Below, one piece after another: positions 18,101 to 26,277 of a stretch of DNA of 64,000 nt. The DNA is from JAMXLO01 sp963696645 (GTDB taxonomy: Bacteria > Pseudomonadota > Alphaproteobacteria > Acetobacterales > Acetobacteraceae), in NCBI GenBank assembly GCA_963696645.1, contig CAVOKY010000005.1, positions 1,364,001-1,428,000 of the forward strand, read 5' to 3'. The position numbers and the translations under genes are program-made. Under the pieces are notes generated by a model. The model searched no databases and was not told where the DNA came from. It saw nothing but the letters and a program-made list of their open reading frames with translations. Positions within the stretch are counted from its first letter, which is position 1, and each line of letters begins with the position of its first letter.

Positions 18101-18966
18101 TGGATTTCCTGTTCAGCTACATCGTGCTGGCCGAGATCTACGTGCTGCTCGGCTTATCCACCAATCTGCTGGTGGGCATCGCGGGCATCTTCTCGGTCTC
18201 GCAGGCGGCGGTGTTCGGTGTTGGCGCCTACAACGTCGCACATTTCATGATGGCCGCCGACCCGCTGTCGTTCATCCCGTCGCTGGCAATTGCCGCGGTC
18301 TGCTGCGTGGCGCTGAATATCCTGGTCACGCTGCCGGCACTGCGCGTTGCGGGCGACTACTTCGTGGTCACATCGTTCGGTATCCAATTGCTGGCAACTG
18401 CGGTTTTTACCAATTGGACGGCTGGAACCGGTGGCGCCAACGGGCTGCCGGGCATTCCTCCCCCCGACCTGTTCGGTCTGACCATCGAGACCACGGCGCA
18501 ATATGCCTGGCTGTGCACCGGTGCTGTCATGCTCGGCTGCCTGTGCTTCTTCCTGATCATGCGTGCGCCGTTCGGACGACTGCTGCGCGCGATCCGCGAG
18601 GATGAAACGGCGGTGGCCGCGGCGGGCAAGAACGTGCTGCGTGCAAAAGTGTCCGCGGCTGCACTGGCGGGTGCGTTTGCCGGCACTGCGGGCGGACTGT
18701 ACGCCACGTTCCTCAGCTTTATCGACCCGTCGTCGTTCGATCTGGATGCATCGATCCTGCTGCTGACCATGGTGGTGGTGGGAGGTGCGCGCACGCTGGC
18801 TGGATCGATCATCGGGCCGTTCCTGCTGTTGGCGTTGCCGCAATTGCTGACCCTGGTGGAAATTCCGACCACCATCGCCGCCGCCGCACGCCAACTGATC
18901 TATGGGCTGCTGCTGATTGCGTTCATGCTGTTTCGTCCGCAGGGGCTGGCGGGCGAACGGCTGTGA
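18100..18966 (+). CDS. Branched-chain amino acid-type ABC transporter permease (LivM-like)
   Basis: Second membrane subunit, 288 residues. ATG 18100 overlaps the LivH stop (TGATG) and gives a normal LivM N-terminus (YIVLAEIYVLLGLSTNLLVGIAGIFSVSQAAVFGVGAY). The cytoplasmic loop APFGRLLRAIREDETAVAAAGKNV contacts the ATPases in this family. The protein ends in FRPQGLAGERL, like other LivM proteins. The stop overlaps the GTG of the next gene. Confidence 0.95.
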   Translation: MDFLFSYIVLAEIYVLLGLSTNLLVGIAGIFSVSQAAVFGVGAYNVAHFMMAADPLSFIPSLAIAAVCCVALNILVTLPALRVAGDYFVVTSFGIQLLATAVFTNWTAGTGGANGLPGIPPPDLFGLTIETTAQYAWLCTGAVMLGCLCFFLIMRAPFGRLLRAIREDETAVAAAGKNVLRAKVSAAALAGAFAGTAGGLYATFLSFIDPSSFDLDASILLLTMVVVGGARTLAGSIIGPFLLLALPQLLTLVEIPTTIAAAARQLIYGLLLIAFMLFRPQGLAGERL

Positions 18967-19727
18967 CAACGTATCTACAGGCAGACGGTCTCGATCATAG
19001 CTTCGGCGGATTGCACGCGTTGCAGGCGTGCAGCTTCACCATCGAGCAGGGCCGCATCACCTGCCTGGTCGGCCCGAACGGTGCCGGGAAGACGACGATC
19101 TTCAACGTGATCACCGGATTCCTGAAACCGGATGAGGGCAGCGTGGTGTTTCGCAGGCGCAGTCTGGACGGGTTGCGTCCGCAGGCGATCGTGCATGCCG
19201 GCATCGCGCGCACGTTCCAGAATCTGCGGCTGTTCACCGATCTGACCGCGCTGGACAACGTGATGGTCGGCATCGGGAGCCAGTTCGGCGAAGAACCACT
19301 GGGGGCGATCTTCCGGCCGCTTCACACGGCGCGCGCGCAGGCACGGCGGCGGCAGGAAGCGGTCGCCATTCTGGAGCATGTGGGGCTGGCCGATCGCGCG
19401 CATGAGCGGGTGCGCAACCTGTCCTACGGCGAGCAGAAGCTGTTGACGGTGGCTCGTGTCCTGGCTACCGGCGCCGAATTGCTGCTGCTGGATGAACCCG
19501 CTTCGGGGCTATCGGCCGGCGCGCTGGACGCGGTGATGGCGTTGCTGCGCCGGCTGCAAAGCGAGGGCAAGACCCTGCTGGTGGTCGAGCACAACACGCG
19601 TGTCGTGCAGCAGATCGCCGACGATGTGCTGTTCCTGCATCAGGGACATCTGATGGCGCAGGGCACGCCGGACCAGATCATCAGCGATCCGGCGCTGGCG
19701 GAAATCTATTTTGGCGGCGCATTGTGA
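18963..19727 (+). CDS. Branched-chain amino acid-type ABC transporter ATP-binding protein (LivG-like)
   Basis: ATPase of 254 residues, GTG start at 18963 overlapping the LivM stop by four bases. Seen: Walker A GPNGAGKTTIFN, the family motif GIARTFQNLRLF, signature LSYGEQKLL, Walker B LLLLDEPASGLS, H-loop VVEHNTRVV, and the C-terminal LivG ending DPALAEIYFGGAL. It forms a heterodimer with the LivF-like ATPase (family knowledge). Confidence 0.95.
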   Translation: MTTYLQADGLDHSFGGLHALQACSFTIEQGRITCLVGPNGAGKTTIFNVITGFLKPDEGSVVFRRRSLDGLRPQAIVHAGIARTFQNLRLFTDLTALDNVMVGIGSQFGEEPLGAIFRPLHTARAQARRRQEAVAILEHVGLADRAHERVRNLSYGEQKLLTVARVLATGAELLLLDEPASGLSAGALDAVMALLRRLQSEGKTLLVVEHNTRVVQQIADDVLFLHQGHLMAQGTPDQIISDPALAEIYFGGAL

Positions 19728-20422
19728 TGCTGCTGCAGCTTTCCGGTCTGGCGGCTGGCTACGGCGTGAAGACCGTGATTTCCGACGTATCGTTCGCATT
19801 GGAGCCCGGCCAGATCCTGGCGTTGCTCGGCCATAACGGCGCCGGCAAGACCACCACGCTGAAGACCGTGATGGGGCTGCTGCCATCGCGCGCCGGCGAG
19901 GTGGTGTTCGACGGACGGCGCATCGAGCGGCTGGACGTGTCGCAGCGCGTGGCGATTGGCCTGCGACTGCTTCCCGAGGGCCGGGGGATTTTTCCCGACC
20001 TGAGCGTTGCCGAGAACATAGATGTTGTTGCTGCGCGCAATGCTACCGCTGGTGCCATGTTCGGCATTGCCGATGTCTACCGGCTGTTTCCGGTCCTGGA
20101 GGAACGCCGGTCCACGCGCGCGGGCAGCCTGAGCGGTGGACAGCAGCAGATGTTGGCTCTGGGGCTGGCGATCCTCGGATCGCCGCGCTGCCTGCTGCTG
20201 GATGAGCCTTCGATCGGTCTGGCACCGAACCTGGTCGAGCGGCTGTTCCAGCAGGTGCACGATTTGTGCAAGTCGCATTCAATGACGGCGGTTCTGGTGG
20301 AGCAGAACGTCGCGGCGGCGATGCAGATCGCGGACCGGGTCATCATCATGAACAACGGACAGATCGTGTTCGACGGCCTGCCGCAGGAAGCTCGCGAATC
20401 GAACTTCTGGCACTACTTCTGA
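19727..20422 (+). CDS. Branched-chain amino acid-type ABC transporter ATP-binding protein (LivF-like)
   Basis: ATPase of 231 residues closing the Liv operon. Seen: Walker A GHNGAGKTTTLK, the LivF-typical LLPEGRGIFPDLSVAENI, signature LSGGQQQMLALGLAI, Walker B LLLDEPSIGLAP and H-loop VEQNV. ATG 19727 overlaps the LivG stop by one base; GTG 19724 would add one residue and is equally compatible. The C-terminus is short. Confidence 0.94.
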   Translation: MLLQLSGLAAGYGVKTVISDVSFALEPGQILALLGHNGAGKTTTLKTVMGLLPSRAGEVVFDGRRIERLDVSQRVAIGLRLLPEGRGIFPDLSVAENIDVVAARNATAGAMFGIADVYRLFPVLEERRSTRAGSLSGGQQQMLALGLAILGSPRCLLLDEPSIGLAPNLVERLFQQVHDLCKSHSMTAVLVEQNVAAAMQIADRVIIMNNGQIVFDGLPQEARESNFWHYF

Positions 20423-20492
20423 TCGATGCTGCGAATCGGCGCGCGATGCTACTCTCCTCCGGGACAGGAGACCGCGTCGGGGGAGAAATCCG

Positions 20493-21176
20493 ATGGATCG
20501 TGAGGAACTTCGGTGTCGATATCGCCGTTTGCGGGAGATCAACAAACGGCACCAGAACGGCGCGCTGGCCCATGTATCACGGGCCACGATGCTGGATTGT
20601 GCGCGTCGCCTGGGCCTCGCACATGGACGCACATTGGTCATGGATAACCCCGACGAAATGAATCTGATCTTCGACCTCGTCGTGTACGCTGCTAAAGCTG
20701 GGCGTTCGCGCGGTATTGACCGTTATGCGGAAAGACACCGGCCGACACCAGGCAGCGACGAGGAGCTGATGCTGACGGCAGCACAAAATGCGAAATTCGG
20801 CATGTGGCGTGTGGAGCGGCGGCACGAAGTTTTCGGTATCTACGTCGTGGACATCTTCAGCAATGAAACGCTTTGGCTGGTTGACGAGTTGCTGGAAGCG
20901 AACTGCCCGAATGGACTGGTGTTTGTCGGCCGTCTGATGATGATTGGCGATTTCGCCATCACTTGTGGTGTGATTGTGCCGACCGGCATAGAAATGATCA
21001 TGGAGGCGTGGGATGCCATGCCACGCTGGTCCGCCGCTTCTCGGGCAGAGATGGTGCAGGATCCGCGTTTCGCCATGGGTATATTCCGTGCTGCGCTACG
21101 CACCGGAACCATGGACAGGGTGCAGTACCTCGATCCTGGCGAGCTGGATCAGTTGGAGGCGATGACTATCGACTAA
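20493..21176 (+). CDS. Hypothetical protein
   Basis: Protein of 227 residues that I do not recognise. The start is supported by a strong GGGGGAG site at 20479-20485. The basic N-terminus (DREELRCRYRRLREINKRHQNGAL) resembles a helical DNA- or RNA-contacting region. The centre (NAKFGMWRVERRHEVFGIYVVDIFSNETLWLVDELL) looks like a mixed alpha/beta domain. There is no signal peptide or membrane helix. It lies 70 bases after the Liv operon and converges with the GST gene, so co-transcription with the transporter is possible but not shown. Confidence 0.75.
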   Translation: MDREELRCRYRRLREINKRHQNGALAHVSRATMLDCARRLGLAHGRTLVMDNPDEMNLIFDLVVYAAKAGRSRGIDRYAERHRPTPGSDEELMLTAAQNAKFGMWRVERRHEVFGIYVVDIFSNETLWLVDELLEANCPNGLVFVGRLMMIGDFAITCGVIVPTGIEMIMEAWDAMPRWSAASRAEMVQDPRFAMGIFRAALRTGTMDRVQYLDPGELDQLEAMTID

Positions 21177-21188
21177 TGCCTTGCGGCA

Positions 21189-21815
21189 TCATCTGTCATC
21201 GATCGGCAGGTTGGCCTGCACCGACGGACGCGCATCGTATGTCGCGTGCCATGCCGCCAGGTGGGGATGGTCGTCCCGCCAATTCAGATCGGCAAAGCGA
21301 AAATCCAGGTAGGACAGCGCATTGCCGATAGCGATGTGACCGATCGACAGGCGCGTCGTTGCCAGCGCGTCGGCCTCCGGCTCCAGTGCGTCAACACAGC
21401 TCCGCAGCTTTACCTCCCATAGCGCCATGTGGGGCTCGCTTTGCCTGTCAGCAGGTCTGAAGCGTTCGCCGAGCCAGGCCAACGCGATATCCAGCATGCC
21501 GTCGCCAAGTGCCAGACGCCGCAGCGCGATCAGCCGATCCGGCCACTCGGGGAACAGCTTGGGCCCGGCGTGCAGCGTGTCGAGATATTCGCAGATCACC
21601 GGCGAGTTGTAGATGACCGTGCCGTCTGCCAGCACCAGTGTGGGAATCTTGCCCAGCGGGTTGTCACGCATCAGTGCAAGATGGGGTGTGGTACCGCCCA
21701 CCACGGTGCGCACAGTCTCGATCCGGGCCGCCAGTCCCAGTTCGTGCGCCACGATCATCACCTTCCGCACATAGGGCGAGCGCGGCGACCAATGCAGCTT
21801 CATCGTCGCGGGCAT
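21189..21815 (-). CDS. Glutathione S-transferase family protein
   Basis: Protein of 208 residues with an N-terminal thioredoxin-fold half (MKLHWSPRSPYVRKVMIVAHELGL; the SPYVRKV serine is the likely glutathione-activating residue), the conserved NPLGKIPTLVLADGTVIYNSPVICEYLD segment with its cis-proline, and an all-helical C-terminal half. ATG 21815 has GGAGG seven bases upstream; an internal ATG at 21803 is less well placed. Divergent from the alpha/beta hydrolase gene with 63 bases between the starts. The role is probably detoxification or conjugation; substrate unknown. Confidence 0.93.
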   Translation of the reverse strand: MPATMKLHWSPRSPYVRKVMIVAHELGLAARIETVRTVVGGTTPHLALMRDNPLGKIPTLVLADGTVIYNSPVICEYLDTLHAGPKLFPEWPDRLIALRRLALGDGMLDIALAWLGERFRPADRQSEPHMALWEVKLRSCVDALEPEADALATTRLSIGHIAIGNALSYLDFRFADLNWRDDHPHLAAWHATYDARPSVQANLPIDDR

Positions 21816-21878
21816 GGCATGTCCTCCATCGCCGCAGTGTGGCATCCTTTGCCGAAGTCCGAACAGGGAGGGAATGCG

Positions 21879-22670
21879 ATGAACTGGATCGAGGTGAACG
21901 GCACCAGCCTGCGCTACGAGCTCTCCGGCAGCGGCAAGACCACGCTGGTACTGGTGCACGAGATGGGCGGCACCTTGGACAGTTGGGACCAGGTGTTGCC
22001 GGCGCTGAACAACACGCGGCGTGTGCTGCGCTACGACACGCGCGGTGCCGGAATGTCGGAGAAGATTCGCGGCAGGGCCACCTTCGACGATATGGCGGAT
22101 GACCTTGCGGCGCTGCTGGATGCATTGGGCATCACCGGCAAGGTCGCGCTGGCCGGCACGACGGTGGGCGCCGCCATTGCAATCCATTTTGCCGTGCGAC
22201 ATGCGGCGCGCACCGGCGCGCTGGTGGTGACCAGCCCGGCAACCGGCGTTGCCGCCGATCGTCGTCAGGCCACGCTGGATCGCGCCGCCGCGGCCGAGGC
22301 GCATGGCATACGCGCGATGGTGGAGCCGAGCCTGGCCAATTCCTATCCGCCTGAGGTGCGGCATGATGCGGAGGAATTTCGGAAATTCCGCGCGCGCTGG
22401 CTGGCAAACGATCCGGAGAGCTTCGCTGCGATCAACCGGATGCTGGCGGATTCAACGGTGACCGAGGAACTGCCGCGCATTGCCTGCCCGACGCTGGTGA
22501 TTTCCTGCACGCACGACAGGCTGCGCCCGCCGTCGGCGATCGAACCGATGGCCAGGCAAATGCCTGGCGCGGAATACCTGGAAATCAATTCGGGCCATTT
22601 CGCCGGAGTCCAGACCCCAGGGTTGGTGTCGCAGGCGTTCCACGGATTCCTGTTATCGCTCGGATACTGA
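21879..22670 (+). CDS. Alpha/beta hydrolase with atypical nucleophile elbow
   Basis: Protein of 263 residues from the enol-lactonase/hydrolase group. The ATG at 21879 is preceded by GGGAGG. Seen: the oxyanion region VLVHEMGGTLDSWDQVLPAL, YDTRGAGMSE, a late acidic residue in ISCTHDRLRPP and the catalytic His in INSGHFAGVQTP. The nucleophile elbow, normally G-x-S-x-G, reads AGTTVGAA, so the serine is replaced by threonine. The protein may be inactive, use Thr, or have a different mechanism. Its stop is directly followed by the antiporter frame. Confidence 0.9.
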   Translation: MNWIEVNGTSLRYELSGSGKTTLVLVHEMGGTLDSWDQVLPALNNTRRVLRYDTRGAGMSEKIRGRATFDDMADDLAALLDALGITGKVALAGTTVGAAIAIHFAVRHAARTGALVVTSPATGVAADRRQATLDRAAAAEAHGIRAMVEPSLANSYPPEVRHDAEEFRKFRARWLANDPESFAAINRMLADSTVTEELPRIACPTLVISCTHDRLRPPSAIEPMARQMPGAEYLEINSGHFAGVQTPGLVSQAFHGFLLSLGY

Positions 22671-22739
22671 CGGCTGAACGCGCACTTTGATTCCGGGCTG
22701 TTCAAGCCGGCTCTGATCATCCTGGCCGCTGCCGCCATC

Positions 22740-24476
22740 GTGATTCCGCTGTTTCACCGTCTGCGGCTCAGCCCGGTGCTGGGCTTCATGCTGGTTGGCG
22801 TAGCGGTTGGGCCGTACGGGCTGGCGACCCTGTCGGATCGTATGCCGCTGCTCGGCATGATCACGCTCAGCCGACCTGAAACGATCGAACCGATCGCCGA
22901 ACTCGGCATCTGCATGCTGATGTTCATGATCGGTCTGGAGCTCTCGCTGGAACGATTGCGGGTCATGCGCCGCCTCGTGTTCGGCTTCGGGCTGCTGCAG
23001 TTCGTGCTATGCGGCGTGGCGATCGCCTTCATCGCTCATGCGCTTGGCGCGCCGCCAGGACTCGCCGCTGTGGTCGGGACAGCGCTGGCGATGTCGTCCA
23101 CCGCCGTGGTCGTGCAGGTTCTGTCGCACGAGAAGCGTCTGGGCGGACCGATCGGACGAGCCTGCCTGGCGGTGCTGCTGTTCCAGGACATTGCTGCGGT
23201 GCCCGCGCTGTTCGTGATCAGCGTGCTGGGCATGGGCGCGTCGACCAGCGGAACAGCGCTTGCGTGGACGATCGGTCAGGCGGTCGTGGTCGTGCTCGGT
23301 CTGATCATCGCCGGCCGGGTCGTGTTGCGTCCGCTGTTTCGCAGCGTCGCCCGCACAGGCAGCCCCGAACTGTTTGTCGCCGCCTGTCTGCTGGTCATCC
23401 TCGCCACCGGCTTGGCCACCGCCGTGGTCGGCCTGCCCATGGAACTGGGGTCGCTGATCGCCGGACTCCTGCTGGCGGAAACCGAGTTCCGCCGGCAGAT
23501 CGAGGTGACGATTGAACCGTTCAAGGGCCTGCTGGTTGGCGTGTTCCTGATCTCCGTTGGCATGAGTCTGGACCTTGCCGATATTGTGGCCGATGCCCCG
23601 CGTCTGGTGATTGGCGACGTGCTGCTTGTGGCGATCAAGCTTGTCATCATCGTTGGCCTGGCGCGTGCCTTCGGCCTGCGCTGGCTCACCGGTCTCCAGG
23701 CCGGATTGCTGCTCGGTCCGGGCGGCGAGTTCGGCTTCGTCATCCTCGTGCTGGCACGGTCGGAACATCTGATCGGCGCGGACACGACGCGCTTCCCGCT
23801 GATCCTGGTCGCTGTGACGATGGCCTGCATTCCACTGCTCTCGACCACTGGGAGGCAGATCGCGCGCCGCGTCGCAGTGCCGCCGGCGATCGATCCGGAC
23901 TTGCTGGCGGCAATGCCGGAGGATGCTGCGCCACGCGTCATCATCGCTGGCTTCGGCCGAGTGGGCGAAACCGTCGCGTCACTGCTGGAGGTGCACCACG
24001 TTCCCTATGTTGCTTTGGACAGCGATCCCGACCGCGTCGCCTCACAGCGGAAACTTCGGCGTCCGGTGTTCTGGGGCGACATTACACAGACCGAACTGCT
24101 GCATCGCCTGCACATCGACACCGCGCGCGCCGTGGTGGTGACGATGAGCGATCATGCTGCGAGCGATCGTCTGGTCGCAGTCGCGCATGCCGTGAGAAGC
24201 GACCTGCTGATCATCGTCCGTGCCCGGGATGCGCGTCATGCGGCGCATCTCTACGCAATCGGCGCGACCGACGCGGTGCCGGAAACCATTGAGGCGAGTC
24301 TGCAGTTGTCCGAGGCGGTGCTGGTCGATCTCGGTGTGCCGATGGGTCCGGTTATTGCAACGATCCACGAGAAGCGCGCCGAGATGCAGGCGCAGATCAA
24401 GGCGATGGCACCGGATGCGGCGGTGCGCCAACTCGGCCGGCGACGGTTGCGCGACATGTTGCCGCGGACGGGGTAG
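22740..24476 (+). CDS. Monovalent cation:proton antiporter-2 family protein with TrkA-N domain (KefB-like)
   Basis: Inner-membrane transporter of at least 578 residues. The first two thirds are a Na+/H+ exchanger-type membrane domain (GFMLVGVAVGP, FMIGLELSLERLR, SSTAVVVQVLSHEKRLGGPIGRACLAVLLFQDIAAVP, the last a hallmark of CPA2). From about residue 397 a TrkA-N nucleotide-binding domain follows (VIIAGFGRVGETVASLLE, then VALDSDPDRV). The GTG at 22740 falls inside what should be helix 1. The open frame reaches back to 22671 and encodes LFKPALIILAAAAIV, so the real start may be CTG 22674. Role: potassium efflux or pH homeostasis. Confidence 0.93.
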   Translation: MIPLFHRLRLSPVLGFMLVGVAVGPYGLATLSDRMPLLGMITLSRPETIEPIAELGICMLMFMIGLELSLERLRVMRRLVFGFGLLQFVLCGVAIAFIAHALGAPPGLAAVVGTALAMSSTAVVVQVLSHEKRLGGPIGRACLAVLLFQDIAAVPALFVISVLGMGASTSGTALAWTIGQAVVVVLGLIIAGRVVLRPLFRSVARTGSPELFVAACLLVILATGLATAVVGLPMELGSLIAGLLLAETEFRRQIEVTIEPFKGLLVGVFLISVGMSLDLADIVADAPRLVIGDVLLVAIKLVIIVGLARAFGLRWLTGLQAGLLLGPGGEFGFVILVLARSEHLIGADTTRFPLILVAVTMACIPLLSTTGRQIARRVAVPPAIDPDLLAAMPEDAAPRVIIAGFGRVGETVASLLEVHHVPYVALDSDPDRVASQRKLRRPVFWGDITQTELLHRLHIDTARAVVVTMSDHAASDRLVAVAHAVRSDLLIIVRARDARHAAHLYAIGATDAVPETIEASLQLSEAVLVDLGVPMGPVIATIHEKRAEMQAQIKAMAPDAAVRQLGRRRLRDMLPRTG

Positions 24477-24493
24477 CGAAGTGTGGCCCGGCG

Positions 24494-25171
24494 TCACCCG
24501 ACCATTCGCACCATCGGCAAAGCCTCCGGCACCGTCAGCTTGCAGCCGACCGTGGCGTGCACTTCGTCCAGCGTGATGCCCGGCGCAATCTCGCGAATCC
24601 GGAACCCGTCGCCGGTCGGTTCGAACAGGCCGTAGTTCGTGGCCACCAGCTTCACCACGCCGCGCGCGGTCACCGGCAATGCGCATTGGTCCACCAGCCG
24701 AGGCGCACCGCTGCGCGTGGTCTGCTCCATGATGATGAACACGCGTTTGGCGCATGCCGCGAGGTCCATCGCACCGCCGATGCCGCCGCCCTTGGCGCCG
24801 GCAATCTTCCAGTTGGCGAAGTCGCCGCTGCGGGCGACCTCGTAGGCGCCCATCACGGTCACATCGATGTGGCCGCCGCGGATGATGGCGAACGAGTCCG
24901 CATGATGCACCACCGCGGCGCCTGGCTTCAGCGTGACATTCTGGCCGCCGGCATTGACCAGATTCAGATCCTCCTCGCCGGGCGGCGCGATCGGGCCGTA
25001 GCCGATCACGCCGTTCTCGGAATGGTAGATGATGTCGCGATCACCGATGTCGGTGTTGGAACACATCGTCGGAATGCCGACGCCGAGGTTGACGATCCAG
25101 CCGTCCTGGAATTCCAGCGCAATGCGATCCGCCATCTGCTGGCGGTTCAGTCCCTTGGTGGTTCCGCTCAT
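24494..25171 (-). CDS. 3-oxoacid CoA-transferase subunit B family protein
   Basis: Beta subunit of a family I CoA-transferase, 225 residues. ATG 25171 is chosen: AGGAG lies eight bases upstream and the codon overlaps the stop of subunit A (ATGA). Seen: NLGVGIPTM, the catalytic glutamate in HSENGVIGYGP, and GGHIDVTVMGAYEVARSGDFANWKIAGAKGGGIGGAMDL, standard for ScoB/PcaJ-like proteins. Together with subunit A it moves CoA from succinyl- or acetyl-CoA to a 3-oxo acid or short fatty acid. The specificity is uncertain. Confidence 0.94.
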   Translation of the reverse strand: MSGTTKGLNRQQMADRIALEFQDGWIVNLGVGIPTMCSNTDIGDRDIIYHSENGVIGYGPIAPPGEEDLNLVNAGGQNVTLKPGAAVVHHADSFAIIRGGHIDVTVMGAYEVARSGDFANWKIAGAKGGGIGGAMDLAACAKRVFIIMEQTTRSGAPRLVDQCALPVTARGVVKLVATNYGLFEPTGDGFRIREIAPGITLDEVHATVGCKLTVPEALPMVRMVG

Positions 25172-25908
25172 CGGCGTCGCTCCTGGCGGCGTGTTGGCCA
25201 TAATCCATCGGGCGGTGGCGGTACCTTCACCAGGCGATGCACGAAGATACCTGGCGTGTGCACCTGGTCGGGATCGATCGCGCCGGCGGGCACGATGTCG
25301 TCATCCACCTCGGCGATGGTTATGCGCGCGGCTGTCGCCATCACGGGGCAGAAGTTGCGCTGCGAGCGGTGGAACTGCAGGTTGCCGAATGTGTCGGCGC
25401 GGGTGGCGCGGACGAACGCGTAATCCAGTGGCAGCGCGTACTCGAGCAGATATTCGCGGCCGTTGATCACCCGCGTCTCGCGTCCCGCGGCGAGTTCGGT
25501 GCCAACCGCGGTCGGCGTATAGAACGCCGGGATGCCGGCGCCGGCGGCCCGCAGGCGTTCGGCGAGCGTGCCCTGTGGCACCAACTCGGCATCGACTTCA
25601 CCTGCTTCGTAATATTTGGTGAATGGGATCACGTCGGTGGGGCGCGTTGCCGCAGTGAAGGCGCAGACCACCTTCTTCACCTGGCCGTTCTCCACCAGCA
25701 TGCCGATGTCGGGCATGCGCGGCTGCTGCGCTCCGCCGGTGGTGTTGGCGACCAGGGTGAGCTGTTTTGTGCCGTGTTCGTGTAGCGCCTTGATCAGGTT
25801 GAATGGCACGCCCGGCATGGCGAAGCCGCCGAAGCCGATGGTGGCGCCGTCGGGAATGTCCTGCACCGCCTCACGAAAATTGGCGACCGCTTTGCTGCTT
25901 TGACCCAT
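25168..25908 (-). CDS. 3-oxoacid CoA-transferase subunit A family protein
   Basis: Alpha subunit of 246 residues. Seen: the glycine-rich CoA-binding segment DGATIGFGGFAMPGVPFNLIKAL, GIPAFYTPTAVGTELAAGRETRVINGREYLLEYALPLDYAFVRA, and PVMATAARITIAEVDDDIVPAGAIDPDQVHTPGIFV, all typical of ScoA/PcaI. It is the first gene of a two-gene operon with subunit B. The extension after the family core (HRLVKVPPPPDGLWPTRR) is normal for this group. Confidence 0.94.
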   Translation of the reverse strand: MGQSSKAVANFREAVQDIPDGATIGFGGFAMPGVPFNLIKALHEHGTKQLTLVANTTGGAQQPRMPDIGMLVENGQVKKVVCAFTAATRPTDVIPFTKYYEAGEVDAELVPQGTLAERLRAAGAGIPAFYTPTAVGTELAAGRETRVINGREYLLEYALPLDYAFVRATRADTFGNLQFHRSQRNFCPVMATAARITIAEVDDDIVPAGAIDPDQVHTPGIFVHRLVKVPPPPDGLWPTRRQERRR

Positions 25909-26277
25909 TCACCCCCTCCAACACGCTTTTCCCGCTGCAATGATCAGTGAGCACATGCTTTCGCGTGTCAAGCGGCCGCCACGAACCCTGTGAACCACAT
26001 TGTGATACACCGTGATTGCAACGAATACGCTGGCATGCTGAGCCATTGACGCTTTGTTATCGGGCTTCGTTCATTATTCGGCCTGGGGATCGCGCCCTCC
26101 TGCTTCAACGAAACCAAGTTGAAACAAAGGCGCTGTTAGGTATCCGGTTGCCCGAAGTGTCTGGGGTGTTGTCCGCGCTCCGATCGGACGGCGCCGTCGC
26201 TAGCGACTCTAAAACGGTCGTGCAACCCACACCGCGTCATCCAGAACGGATGGTCGAGGCGATGGAGGCCTTGTGCC
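25909..26277. other. Gene-free stretch upstream of the large repeat protein
   Basis: 369 bases between the divergent CoA-transferase operon and the Ig/RTX gene. No credible gene, tRNA or palindrome was found; short frames here lack coding character. It is slightly more AT-rich than its surroundings and should hold the promoters of both flanking units. GGAGG at 26264-26268 is the ribosome site of the following gene. Confidence 0.6.
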
